Positions 23,488 to 31,815 of a stretch of 41,537 bases of DNA are shown piece by piece (position 1 is the stretch's first letter; each line of letters starts with the position of its first letter). The DNA lies in NCBI GenBank assembly GCA_021791055.1, contig JAJYXI010000026.1, forward strand, positions 1-41,537. The letters run 5' to 3'. The translations under genes and the position numbers were made by a program. The notes beneath the pieces were generated by a model. The model was not told the origin of the DNA. It searched no databases and was given only the letters and a program-made list of their open reading frames with translations. The stretch is from Nitrospirota bacterium (GTDB taxonomy: Bacteria > Nitrospirota > Thermodesulfovibrionia > Thermodesulfovibrionales > Dissulfurispiraceae).

Positions 23488-24492
23488 TTAAGTTTCATCT
23501 ACAACGTTAAAGCTCTCTTGAAACCTTTGATTAAACACATTCTGGTCATCGTGCTTCCAGAGCCAATCAAAGTAATCATTCATGGCTTCATAAAAAAACG
23601 ACCCTCTATTGAATACAAAAATGGGGACTCTACCGCCGACAGCCGGGTCATTATCAGTAAAATTAGAAGGGAATTTTAACTTAAAACCATTTCCAGCCAT
23701 ATGATAGGGTTCTATGAACATTTCTTCATCCGTTATAACAAACCATGCCTGAGGTATGAAATTGTAGAATTTTACCGTAATGAACCATCTGGGTTGTGAT
23801 TCCCTGTTATTTTCTCTTATGCTTCCTTCCCTCTGCCAGCTTTTTGCAAGGCTGCTTTTACCCCTCAGGACATTTTCAACATCCCTTTGAACGCATAAAG
23901 GATCATCGGGGTTTTCTATTGCGCACCTAACTACGGCCCCATATCCCTGGGGCTCGGCCAGCATGACTTTTACGTTGAACTCTTCATTATCCTTGGCCTT
24001 TTGCAAAAAGACATCATAGAATTTCCCCTCTGTTGTCTGGCTTAAAAATTCCCTTCCGGAAATGCAAAATATTTTGACATTCTTTGTTTTGATTAAGGAG
24101 CTCTTAATACGGGAATCGGTTATCTCGTTCTGCTGTTTATTCGTTATCGGGTCCTTATAACGGTCTCTCCGTGGAGGGAGAATGCCGATCAGTCCATTGT
24201 ATTCCGCCTTTTTCAGAAGATCAAAACGTGTATTTAATTGCTGCCTTATAGTGTTCTGGGCCTCTTCATTGTATTTTCTAAAAAGCTCCTCCACCTTATC
24301 ACTCGCCTGATGGGTAAATTCAACCAGGAGCATCCTTTCGATTATTGTGGCTGTATAGAATGTCACTGCTGCAGCAAAACATAGGGTGGAGATGATCTCG
24401 TGGTATGGAAGCTCAAAAACAGTAAAGGAAATCCCCATTATAAGACAGAAAGTGCCAATTACTATAAAAAACCATATTATTTTCCTTTCCAT
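23488..24492 (-). CDS. Two-TM membrane protein with degenerate PLD-like cytoplasmic domain
   Basis: A 334-aa protein with two N-terminal membrane helices (about residues 5-24 and 33-52), a coiled-coil-like linker (DKVEELFRKYNEEAQNTIRQ) and a soluble domain of about 220 aa. The domain holds VKIFCISGREFL, FNVKVMLAEPQGYGAVVRCA and TVKFYNFIPQAWFVITDEEM, the pattern of phospholipase-D-like folds, but the HxKx4D motif appears as QAWFVITD, losing His and Lys. So it is probably not a PLD enzyme; a sensor or scaffold is more likely. ATG 24492 is chosen with GGGGAGG five bases upstream; the GTG at 24498 lies inside that site. Its 3' end is 18 bp from tRNA-Arg, a common place for acquired genes. Confidence 0.6.
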   Translation of the reverse strand: MERKIIWFFIVIGTFCLIMGISFTVFELPYHEIISTLCFAAAVTFYTATIIERMLLVEFTHQASDKVEELFRKYNEEAQNTIRQQLNTRFDLLKKAEYNGLIGILPPRRDRYKDPITNKQQNEITDSRIKSSLIKTKNVKIFCISGREFLSQTTEGKFYDVFLQKAKDNEEFNVKVMLAEPQGYGAVVRCAIENPDDPLCVQRDVENVLRGKSSLAKSWQREGSIRENNRESQPRWFITVKFYNFIPQAWFVITDEEMFIEPYHMAGNGFKLKFPSNFTDNDPAVGGRVPIFVFNRGSFFYEAMNDYFDWLWKHDDQNVFNQRFQESFNVVDET

Positions 24493-24572
24493 GTTCACCT
24501 CCCCAGTGATTATATAGAAATTATATCAAATCATATCTGTCCAAAATAGCTTTCAATAACAGCCAAACTTAA

Positions 24573-24689
24573 GGGATATGGGAGGTACAGACCAATCTCG
24601 GAAACGCATACAGGAGCCTCGCAAAATTCAGGGATGAGGCGGATAGTATCATAAAGGCTAATAGAGGAGGTATTTCCCTCTCAATTTGA
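24573..24689 (+). pseudogene. Possible TPR-like coding remnant
   Basis: A 38-codon open stretch between TAA 24570 and TGA 24687 reads GIWEVQTNLGNAYRSLAKF and continues RDEADSIIKANRGG. NLGNAYRSL and the following helix resemble one tetratricopeptide repeat. There is no start codon or ribosome site, and it overlaps the 3' end of the NamZ gene on the other strand. It may be debris in the 165-bp gap between genes. Confidence 0.2.
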
Positions 24690-27033
24690 GGAACTGCTCA
24701 AGGGAATTCTGCCAGCTTAGCACAATGGTCTGTGGATCATAGCCGTCTTTGATGGCCTGAAGGATATTCCGTGCACCGATGAGCCCAATGGTCTTGTCGA
24801 TCTGGAAATCACCCGGATAGAGTTTATAAAGGGCGCTGACTATTTCGATCCCCAAGGCTGTGGAGTCCAGTGCCTGTCTGTCAATGAGAATAATCCTGAC
24901 ACCGTGGCACACGCGATTTTTGTAGATACTGCTGCCTGGTGTGAAATCCACAGGCTTAAACTGTACACCTTTGATTCCTCTGCTGCTCAAATATTCTGCA
25001 AACTCTCTTGCATTAATCCATGTAGATCCTAAAATCTCGAATGGGGTGTCGGTCCCTCTCCCCACGCTCACATTTGCTCCTTCCACCAGCGCTACTCCCG
25101 GATAAAGGACAGCCTGAGCGATGCTCCGCAAATTGGGAGATGGGTTTACCCATTTCAGCCCGGTATCATCATACCAGTCGGTGCGGTTGTAGCCGCGCAT
25201 TTTTATGACACGGAGGTTTGCGCCGATGTTATTTTCTCTATTAAACATTTCTGCAAGCTCGCCCACTGTCATGCCGTGCCTTACAGGCAAAGGAAAATAA
25301 CCTGTAAAAGATCTCAGGTCTGCGTCCATTACAGGCCCCTGAACAAGCGAGGCATTGATAGGATTCGGACGGTCGAGGACATAAAATGCAATCCCCTTCT
25401 TTGCAGCAGCCTCCATTGCATATCCCATCGTGGTGATGTAAGTATAAAAACGGACTCCTGCATCCTGCATATCAAAGACGAGCGCATCAAGACCGTCAAG
25501 CATCTTCTCTGCAGGCCTCCTGACATCACCGTAGAGGCTGAAAACAGGCAGGCCTGTAATCGGCTCTGCAATCGAAGGAACTTTCTCATCAGCTTTACCA
25601 GACAATCCATGCTCGGGGCTGAAGATGGCTGTCAGCTTTACGCCCGGCGCTTTGTAGAGAAGCTCGATATTGCGCCTGCCTTTTGAGTCAAGGCCTGAGT
25701 GGTTGGTAATCAGTCCGACCCGCAATCCAGAGAGCGATGAAAATTTTTCTGCATCAAGGACATCGATTCCGGTCATTACCCTTGCATCTATCTTCTGCAC
25801 CTTATAGTTTTTCATTCTGTCATAGTAGCCTGCAAGCGATGGACGATTTGAGACAACTTGCTCTGCAGAAACATGGCCTATCGCATCAGAAATCGTTTTT
25901 TTGATTTGAGCCCTCAATTCTTTGATATCGCCCTTACCGTTGGGATGTACCCGATTGGTCAGGACAATGGCATATATTTTTGATACAGGGTCTATCCATA
26001 TAGAAGTTCCTGTAAAACCGAGATGGCCGTAAGAGCCGACAGGGAACAACTCATTGCGGTTAGAGGCAAGCGGCGCTTCGATGTCCCATCCAAATCCCCT
26101 GAATCTCCTGCCCGGCGGCGACTGGGGTATTGTCATCCTTTCTACGGTGGACGGCTTGAGAATTCTAATATTATCAATGCTTCCGCCGTTCAAAAGCATT
26201 CTGGCAAAAATAGAAAGATCATCCGCGGTGGAGAAAAGCCCTGCATGGCCTGCCACGCCTCCCATTTTATAACATGTAGGGTCGTGTGCCTCTCCATGCA
26301 GCATCCTGCCTTCATTATACTCGGTAGGCGCAATGCGGTAGCGCAATGCAACAGAAGGCTTAAAGCCTGTGTCTTTCATTCCGAGGGGCTTAAAGATATT
26401 TTTTGCGCAATACACATCAAGAGGCTGCCCTGTAACCCTTTGGACAATCTCTCCGAGGATTTCAAAATTTATGTCGCTGTAAATGAAATGCGTATCCGGC
26501 TGGAATAAAGGCTTCTCTCTAAGAATCATCTTCATTGCTGTCTTGTATCCCGACCACTTCGGCTTCAGTTTGAGGTCTGCCCTCAGTCCAGAATAGTGCG
26601 TAAGGAGATGCCTGACAGTGATATTTTTTTTGCCTTTTGCCTTAAATGCAGGCCAATATTTATAGACAGGTGCATCAAGTTGGAGTTTTCCTTTTTCCGC
26701 CAGTTGCATTACGGCAGTTGTAGTTGCAACCACCTTGGTAAGTGAAGCCACATCAAAGATTGTATCTTCTGCCATTGGCAATTTTTCTGGTTCAACAGAA
26801 CGGCAGCCAAAGGCCTTGCAGTAGACAACCCTTTCAGAAGTCCCTATCAGCACTACAGCTCCGTGGATATTGCCCGAGTTTATTTCTCTTTCAACAATAT
26901 CCTGAATAGAAGATAGCTTGTCTTCAAGCAATCCAGAAGTATAGCCTGGAGAAGCATGGGACAAGGATGTGGTTGAGATTAATGCAAGAAGAAATGAAGT
27001 TACTAAAGCTATTACAGTCTTAACTCGAGCCAT
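24658..27033 (-). CDS. namZ: Serine beta-lactamase-like domain fused to NamZ (DUF1343) exo-N-acetylmuramidase
   Basis: A 791-aa exported protein with a signal peptide at residues 1-28. Residues about 40-385 are a class-C beta-lactamase/esterase fold (S97-x-x-K100 in SLTK, Y185-S-D, HLGFTGT). From about 415 the protein is a DUF1343/NamZ domain (VGLITNHSGLD, IFSPEHGLSG, VFDMQDAGVRFYTYITTMGY, LDRPNPI, VSVGRGTDTPFEILGS). NamZ releases MurNAc from the non-reducing end of peptidoglycan fragments. The first domain may be a D-amino-acid or peptide esterase acting on the same material. The gene overlaps the glycoside-hydrolase-like gene by 14 bp, pointing to joint cell-wall turnover in the periplasm. 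Confidence 0.92.
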   Translation of the reverse strand: MARVKTVIALVTSFLLALISTTSLSHASPGYTSGLLEDKLSSIQDIVEREINSGNIHGAVVLIGTSERVVYCKAFGCRSVEPEKLPMAEDTIFDVASLTKVVATTTAVMQLAEKGKLQLDAPVYKYWPAFKAKGKKNITVRHLLTHYSGLRADLKLKPKWSGYKTAMKMILREKPLFQPDTHFIYSDINFEILGEIVQRVTGQPLDVYCAKNIFKPLGMKDTGFKPSVALRYRIAPTEYNEGRMLHGEAHDPTCYKMGGVAGHAGLFSTADDLSIFARMLLNGGSIDNIRILKPSTVERMTIPQSPPGRRFRGFGWDIEAPLASNRNELFPVGSYGHLGFTGTSIWIDPVSKIYAIVLTNRVHPNGKGDIKELRAQIKKTISDAIGHVSAEQVVSNRPSLAGYYDRMKNYKVQKIDARVMTGIDVLDAEKFSSLSGLRVGLITNHSGLDSKGRRNIELLYKAPGVKLTAIFSPEHGLSGKADEKVPSIAEPITGLPVFSLYGDVRRPAEKMLDGLDALVFDMQDAGVRFYTYITTMGYAMEAAAKKGIAFYVLDRPNPINASLVQGPVMDADLRSFTGYFPLPVRHGMTVGELAEMFNRENNIGANLRVIKMRGYNRTDWYDDTGLKWVNPSPNLRSIAQAVLYPGVALVEGANVSVGRGTDTPFEILGSTWINAREFAEYLSSRGIKGVQFKPVDFTPGSSIYKNRVCHGVRIILIDRQALDSTALGIEIVSALYKLYPGDFQIDKTIGLIGARNILQAIKDGYDPQTIVLSWQNSLEQFLKLRGKYLLY

Positions 27034-28327
27034 TCGATCTTGCCCTGTCCTTGGAAAGTGTAGATTTCTTCTTTAGTCCATCAGGGGAATAAACATTTCT
27101 TGGATTCCAGAGCATCCATCCGTTAGAGCCGAACTCCTCTGCAGCCTTTATCTGGTCTCTTATCTCCTGAGCTGTAAACTGTCTCTTGTCAAATGCGTAG
27201 TCTCTGAATGCCTGCAGCCACGGCCTGAACCTGACAGATGGAATCTGTGCCCGTTCCTGCGATCTTTTCAGAGAGAGGGAGATTATCTTATACGGATTTG
27301 CAACAGGATTTCTGTAGCCCGGTATCCCGAACTGAAAACCGGAAGGATAAAGCATCAGAGAGATATAATCAACGCATGACACGAGGCTCTCGATCTTCTG
27401 CCCTATCTGCGTATCGTTAATATTCCAAGCCACATAACCGAAAATGTCTGCGGCAAGAAAGACATTGTAAGGTGCAAGCCTTTTTCTTGCCTCCATGAGA
27501 AATCCTGTAATAGTTCTAATCCTGTTCTCCTCGTTATTAGGCATCGAGAATTTAAGCCCTGTTCTATCGGGGAACCGCACATAGTCAAACTGTATCTCGT
27601 CAAACCCGTTCTGGGCAGCCTCAACTGCTATATCTATATTGTAATCCCATGCCTCTTTCCTGAAAGGGTCGACCCAGATAAGGTTCTCTCTGTCTCTCCA
27701 TACAGCTCCATCCTGAGCCCTTACTGTCAGATCAGGTCTTGCAGTACCGAGGGCATCGTCTTTAAACACCACAATCCTTGCAATGGTATATATCCCTCTT
27801 TCTTTCAGAGACTTTATCAAGCCTTTTATGTCTTTTACGATTACGAGTTTCTGCGCTCCTATCCCGGATGCAAGAGGTATCGAGCTCTTATAGGTTATCA
27901 TTCCCCTGTCACCCTTCACATCTATGACAAGCGCATTGAGTTCGGTCTCGTCGATGAGCCTGAGCGCAGATTCACGCAGCGTCCTGTCACCTATGCCATA
28001 AAATGTGAGATATAATGCCTTTGGCGTAAAGGGCTTCAGCCTTATCTCAAGAGATGCTGAAAACAAAGAGGATACGACAGGCTGCTCGGCCCTCATGTAT
28101 CCATACGCCCTCACCGTTACTTTGTTGCCGGTGCTTTTAAGGGTAAATCTGCCGCTTTCATCAGTCCTGACAACCTCGCTGTTCAAGGCAACAAATGCCC
28201 CGCTTACAGGCTTCTGCGTAACCGAATCGATTACCCTGCCTGTAACATATCCCATTGCATAAGCTGGCGCTAACAAAAAGAGTACTGCAAATAGACCGAT
28301 TATGAACCTTCTGCCTTTTCTGCTCAT
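27020..28327 (-). CDS. Putative glycoside hydrolase (DUF4015) with carboxypeptidase-regulatory-like domain
   Basis: A 435-aa exported protein with a signal peptide (1-24). Residues about 27-95 form a beta-sandwich (VTGRVIDSVTQKPVSGAFVA, RTDESGRFTLKSTG). From about 100 a TIM-barrel-like domain of the DUF4015 type follows (NALVIDVKGDRGMITYKS, LIWVDPFRKEAWDYNIDIAV, GFDEIQFDYVRFPD, YVAWNINDTQIGQKIESL, YISLMLYPSGF). FDEIQFDYVRFPD holds the likely catalytic acidic residues. The substrate is unknown, but the neighbours point to a cell-wall or exopolysaccharide glycan. GAGGTG precedes the ATG by ten bases, and the stop overlaps the NamZ gene. Confidence 0.85.
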   Translation of the reverse strand: MSRKGRRFIIGLFAVLFLLAPAYAMGYVTGRVIDSVTQKPVSGAFVALNSEVVRTDESGRFTLKSTGNKVTVRAYGYMRAEQPVVSSLFSASLEIRLKPFTPKALYLTFYGIGDRTLRESALRLIDETELNALVIDVKGDRGMITYKSSIPLASGIGAQKLVIVKDIKGLIKSLKERGIYTIARIVVFKDDALGTARPDLTVRAQDGAVWRDRENLIWVDPFRKEAWDYNIDIAVEAAQNGFDEIQFDYVRFPDRTGLKFSMPNNEENRIRTITGFLMEARKRLAPYNVFLAADIFGYVAWNINDTQIGQKIESLVSCVDYISLMLYPSGFQFGIPGYRNPVANPYKIISLSLKRSQERAQIPSVRFRPWLQAFRDYAFDKRQFTAQEIRDQIKAAEEFGSNGWMLWNPRNVYSPDGLKKKSTLSKDRARSNGSS

Positions 28328-28339
28328 TTCACTTTCACC

Positions 28340-28914
28340 TCAATTAGAAATATATCCGTTTATTATACCTTCAAAAACCTTCCCTCTATCCGTATTCGTC
28401 ATAAGATACCTCGGAAGCATCATTATATTGTCCGAAGCGCTTGCATGATGCCGTTCTATGGTGAATGCCGCAACATATCCTGCCTCGGCAGCTTTAGTAG
28501 CAAGATAGTCGTCATAAATCCCAAAGGGCCATGCGAGCATGTCTATCTTAGTTCCAAGCTCTCTCTCAAGTCTTTCCTTTGATTTTTTAAGCTGCATTTG
28601 CACAAGTTTTTCATACTCGGCAGGAGAGAGCCTTTTCTTGTCCTTCTTAAAGTTGGGGTGCCAGTAAGTATGTGATTGAAACTCAAAAAGGCCTGTCTTC
28701 TTCAGTTCCTTTATCTGTTCCCATGTCATGGCGTATGAGGCATTGGATATGGCAGAAGGATACAGAAAAAGAGTTACAGGGATGCGGTATTTCTTTATCA
28801 GTGGAAGCATGTCTGTGGGGAGTTTTCTTTTTTATTCCCCGATCCCCCCTCTGCCTGAGGCAGCCATATCAGTAGAAGGATAAGTATAAGTAAATTCAAA
28901 AATTTTTTTCTCAT
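28340..28914 (-). pseudogene. Polysaccharide deacetylase, truncated internally and frameshifted
   Basis: A frame from ATG 28914 encodes a clean signal peptide (MRKKFLNLLILILLLIWLPQ) but ends after 38 codons at 28798-28800. A second frame from about 28834 to the stop at 28340 carries the C-terminal two thirds of a NodB-type deacetylase: PLIKKYRIPVTLFLYPSAIS, the metal-binding HxxxH in FQSHTYWHPNF, LAWPFGIYDD and GYVAAFTIER. The segment that normally lies between them, with the catalytic and metal-binding TFDDGY motif, is missing (about 100 residues), and the join is out of frame. An internal ATG at 28810 could still make a 156-aa product without signal or catalytic Asp. It heads the cell-wall operon. 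Confidence 0.75.
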
Positions 28915-29086
28915 AGGATAACCATTTACCATATATACACAGATTGTAAAATATTTAATTTTTTATCGGAGAATAATCCATCACCTGAAGTTCATTTGCA
29001 TCTAATCGGCAACATACTGACAGCAAACTGGTTAATAATGGTAATATAGATGCTGAAAGGCCGGAGTAAGACTGGTTGTATAGAAT

Positions 29087-30106
29087 ATGCAGAAGGCTAT
29101 CGAAAACGAGCTCTCTAAAAATAATAGCTATGCCACAATAAAAGAATGGCAACCAATTTTCTTGGGCAATATAAAACGGCTGCCCTATCCTTCAAATCTG
29201 ATACTGGATATACATTCTTATTGCAATACCTCTTGCAAAATGTGCCCTTATTCTTATCTATCAAAACAATTGACTATGGGAATGATGGAGGAAAGTCTTT
29301 TTAAAAAGATCATCGATGAATTCTCTTTGATTGCTAAAAACCATACCGTACGGGGACATGTTTTGTTCTGCAATATGGGAGAACTCTTTATAGACCCTGA
29401 TATCTTCTATAAGATATCATATATTCTTAACGCAGGACTGAAACTAATCATACAGACCAATGCATCATTATTAACGCCAGAACGCACGGACAAGCTAATC
29501 ACATCAGGCTACAAAGGGCCGATTTATATAAGCTGCCACGGAATCACTCCGAGCGTGTATAAAAGCGTAATGGGGATGGATATCAACAATGTACTCAGAA
29601 ACATCGATTATCTAACAGAACATTATCCAAAAGACCTTATTCAAATACGGGCTATCCCTTATAACTGGCCTGTTGGAGAAGCAATCAAGGTCAAACGATA
29701 CTGGAGAGGAAAAGGCATATCAGTAAAGATCTTTCTGCCGAACTCGCGGACAGGTTTGGTCCCTGACTGCTCTTCTTGGAATTTAAAGTATCCGGGCGAC
29801 AGACTCACTGGCTGCAAGAAAACTCTGCCATTAAGAGATATTGTGATAAGTTTCAATGGAGATGCTGTCCTGTGTTGTGAGGACATGGGCAGAAGGGTTG
29901 TCTTGGGCAATTTAAAAGAGCACTCAATACAAGGGGTCTGGAATTCTGAAAAAGCCAAAGATATCCTGGAGAAGATTTTCATGAGAAAACCGAGCGAACG
30001 AGACTTTATATGCAAGTCATGCGAATTTGGGACTTCAACACGCCTCAGGAAGATTATCAAGACAATCGACAATGAGTGGCACCGGTTCCTGAAATGTCAT
30101 GTATAG
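29087..30106 (+). CDS. Radical SAM / SPASM-domain protein
   Basis: A 339-aa enzyme. The radical SAM cluster is C46, C50 and C53 (CNTSCKMCPYSY), followed by a typical partial barrel (LIIQTNASLLTPERTDKLIT, GPIYISCHGITPSVYKSVMG). The C-terminal SPASM-like part has GCKK, CCEDMGRRVVLGNLKEHSI and CKSCEFG, likely ligands for an extra Fe-S cluster. Such proteins mature peptides or modify carbohydrates and lipids; no small precursor peptide is evident nearby, so the substrate is unknown. The gene is alone on the plus strand, with a weak ribosome site, between a broken deacetylase gene and Nfu. Confidence 0.85.
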   Translation: MQKAIENELSKNNSYATIKEWQPIFLGNIKRLPYPSNLILDIHSYCNTSCKMCPYSYLSKQLTMGMMEESLFKKIIDEFSLIAKNHTVRGHVLFCNMGELFIDPDIFYKISYILNAGLKLIIQTNASLLTPERTDKLITSGYKGPIYISCHGITPSVYKSVMGMDINNVLRNIDYLTEHYPKDLIQIRAIPYNWPVGEAIKVKRYWRGKGISVKIFLPNSRTGLVPDCSSWNLKYPGDRLTGCKKTLPLRDIVISFNGDAVLCCEDMGRRVVLGNLKEHSIQGVWNSEKAKDILEKIFMRKPSERDFICKSCEFGTSTRLRKIIKTIDNEWHRFLKCHV

Positions 30107-30124
30107 GTCACATTGCAGATTAAG

Positions 30125-30352
30125 CTAAACTGCCTCCACTGCCTTCAGCTCAGGAATAGCCTTTTTTAATTCTGCCTCGATGCCGCCTTTCAATGTCATT
30201 ATGGACATGGGGCATGTGCCGCAAGCGCCAACGAGTTTAACCTTCACGATGTTATCATCTGTTATATCCACAAGCTCCACATCTCCGCCGTCCCTCCTGA
30301 GATATGGACTTACCCTGTTTATCACCTCTTCAACCTTTGTCCTGTCAAGCAT
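30125..30352 (-). CDS. NifU C-terminal-domain (Nfu) Fe-S scaffold protein
   Basis: A 75-aa stand-alone Nfu domain that carries or transfers 4Fe-4S clusters to target apoproteins. It has the domain's full signature: INRVSPYLRRDGGDVELVDI and the cluster-binding GACGTCPMS (CxxC). The length is normal for the domain alone. A good site, GGGAGG, lies seven bases before the ATG. It converges with the radical SAM gene, whose stop is 18 bp away, and is divergent from the CopD-like gene. Confidence 0.95.
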   Translation of the reverse strand: MLDRTKVEEVINRVSPYLRRDGGDVELVDITDDNIVKVKLVGACGTCPMSIMTLKGGIEAELKKAIPELKAVEAV

Positions 30353-30410
30353 AACAAACCTCCCTTAATAGTTTTATACTTATATTTTAAAATAAATACA
30401 CAAAATATAA

Positions 30411-30424
30411 ATGATTTTAATCAT
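30411..30424. promoter_or_regulatory. Palindromic operator candidate, ATGATTTTAATCAT
   Basis: A perfect 14-bp inverted repeat lies between the divergent nfu and CopD-like genes, about 20 bp upstream of a TATAAT box (about 30447). It is similar in length and AT-rich character to Fur-family sites but does not match the full consensus. Confidence 0.3.
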
Positions 30425-30480
30425 ATCAGACGAACTATTTAAAGTATAATATGTGTATAAACACTATTTGGGGAGGTGTT

Positions 30481-30945
30481 ATGCTTGTCCCATTGTTGAT
30501 TGCCGTTCATGTCCTCGGAGTGGTCATATGGATAGGAGGGGTTGCCTTTGTAACCGTGATAGTTTTTCCCATGATTATGAGGATGGAGGGATCTCTTGAA
30601 AAGGTATTATTCTTCCAGGGTACAGAGCATCGATTTGCAAAGATCGCAAAGCTGTGTGTGATTATTGTGGGAATCACGGGGGCACTGCTATTACAATTAA
30701 CAGGCGAATGGAGCCTGTTGTTTAAAAGGGCGGGCATTGGCCCAACCCTTATGCTCATTGTTTGGATATTTTATGTCCTTGTGCTGCTCTTTGAAGGCAA
30801 GTTGTTCAGAATTATCTTTCGTGGAGAGGCCCAGCAGGATACAGCGAAGATTTTTTTCAGGCTCACAGTATTTCACTGGGTAGTTTTAGGCTTAAGCCTT
30901 CTGGCAATTGGAGTCGGGGTGCTGGCCGGTCATGGTGGAATATAA
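30481..30945 (+). CDS. CopD-like four-helix membrane protein
   Basis: A 154-aa integral membrane protein with four hydrophobic helices at about 3-27, 54-75, 86-105 and 130-150. The first helix carries His and Trp in VHVLGVVIWIGGVAFVTVI, a pattern of CopD-type and other putative heme- or copper-handling membrane proteins; the last holds VFHWVVLGLS. ATG 30481 is chosen with GGGGAGGTG just upstream; a longer frame starting at 30451 lacks a ribosome site. The exact role, such as copper uptake or cytochrome assembly, is not shown. Confidence 0.75.
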   Translation: MLVPLLIAVHVLGVVIWIGGVAFVTVIVFPMIMRMEGSLEKVLFFQGTEHRFAKIAKLCVIIVGITGALLLQLTGEWSLLFKRAGIGPTLMLIVWIFYVLVLLFEGKLFRIIFRGEAQQDTAKIFFRLTVFHWVVLGLSLLAIGVGVLAGHGGI

Positions 30946-30962
30946 AAACATGCAAAAAAGTT

Positions 30963-30968
30963 TATAAT
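30963..30968 (+). promoter_or_regulatory. TATAAT box six bases before the slp start codon
   Basis: TATAAT ends six bases before ATG 30975, and no Shine-Dalgarno sequence is present. The local sequence TTTATAATTTATTTATG closely resembles the one before the PBP1A gene. No good -35 box was found at normal spacing. Confidence 0.4.
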
Positions 30969-30974
30969 TTATTT

Positions 30975-31475
30975 ATGAAGCGTTTTGTTTTTGTGTCTTT
31001 GATATTCTCCACAATCTTTCTCTTTGGCCTCCTTCTTGGCTGCGCCCATGTGGTGTCTAAGGAGTTAAGGGATATGGCTGACAAGGGAATAGCGCCTATG
31101 GATATCATGAAAGACCCTGATGCATATAGAGGAAGGCTTGTTATTATCGGAGGCCTTATTGCAAGCTCGATAAATACGCCGGAAGGAACATATATAGAAG
31201 TAGTTCAGAAGCCGTTGGACTATCGCGGGAGGCCTGAGGATACAGATATATCCCACGGCAGGTTTATCATTTTGTATGAAGGCTATCTTGACACTGCCAT
31301 CTACTCCCATGGCAGGGAGGTGACTGTAGCAGGGGAAGTTATAGGCAAAATGATACGCCCCCTCGGACAGATACAGTATCCATATCTATTATTAAAGAGC
31401 AAGGAACTCCACCTGTTTGAGCCCAGTTATGGGGTGCCGATAAGATTTGGGATAGGGATATGGAAGACCTTCTGA
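30975..31475 (+). CDS. slp: Slp-family outer membrane lipoprotein
   Basis: A 166-aa lipoprotein: signal peptide with lipobox LLLGC (Cys23), then the Slp domain with VGGL-like strands (RGRLVIIGGLIASSINTPEG, TYIEVVQKPLDYRGRP, GRFIILYEGYLD, REVTVAGEVIGK). Slp proteins are starvation-induced outer-membrane lipoproteins in enterics; their molecular role is not settled. Length and motifs match the family. It lies 29 bp after the CopD-like gene and may have its own leaderless promoter. Confidence 0.9.
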   Translation: MKRFVFVSLIFSTIFLFGLLLGCAHVVSKELRDMADKGIAPMDIMKDPDAYRGRLVIIGGLIASSINTPEGTYIEVVQKPLDYRGRPEDTDISHGRFIILYEGYLDTAIYSHGREVTVAGEVIGKMIRPLGQIQYPYLLLKSKELHLFEPSYGVPIRFGIGIWKTF

Positions 31476-31484
31476 CATTAGTGA

Positions 31485-31490
31485 TATAAT
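31485..31490 (+). promoter_or_regulatory. Extended -10 box (TGATATAAT) directly before clpS
   Basis: TG-A-TATAAT at 31482-31490 is an extended -10 element whose end is five bases before ATG 31496. No ribosome site precedes the gene, so the mRNA may be leaderless. Confidence 0.45.
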
Positions 31491-31495
31491 TCTAC

Positions 31496-31780
31496 ATGCC
31501 TGATGAAACAAAGACTTCTGTTCTGGACTATCCGTCCACATTTGTAATAGAGCCATGGAATGTCATCCTCTTGAATGATGACTGGCACACCTTTGATGAG
31601 GTGATCCTGCAGCTCATTAAGGCCATAAGGTGCAATGCTCAAAAGGCATCTGAGATTGCATTGGAGGTTCATAACACAGGAGAAGCAATATGCTATACAG
31701 GCCCGAAGGAGCGTTGTGAGCATGTGGCGTCCATCCTTGAAGAGATAGACCTTGGGGTCAGAATAGAGAGAACGGTTTAG
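31496..31780 (+). CDS. clpS: ClpS-like adaptor of the Clp protease
   Basis: A 94-aa adaptor that hands N-degron substrates to a ClpA/ClpC unfoldase. It shows the family core PWNVILLNDDWHTFDEVI, AQKASEIALEVHNTGEAICY and a closing helix. The conserved NDD.HT pocket that reads the N-terminal residue is present. The ClpA partner gene, often adjacent in other bacteria, is not in the window. Confidence 0.93.
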   Translation: MPDETKTSVLDYPSTFVIEPWNVILLNDDWHTFDEVILQLIKAIRCNAQKASEIALEVHNTGEAICYTGPKERCEHVASILEEIDLGVRIERTV

Positions 31781-31815
31781 GATATATGATTAAAATTCAA
31801 TAAACGGAGACGAGC

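Noticed and set aside
23396-24492. Integrated island with att sites at tRNA-Arg
   Set aside because: I found no second copy of the tRNA 3' end downstream and no integrase gene.
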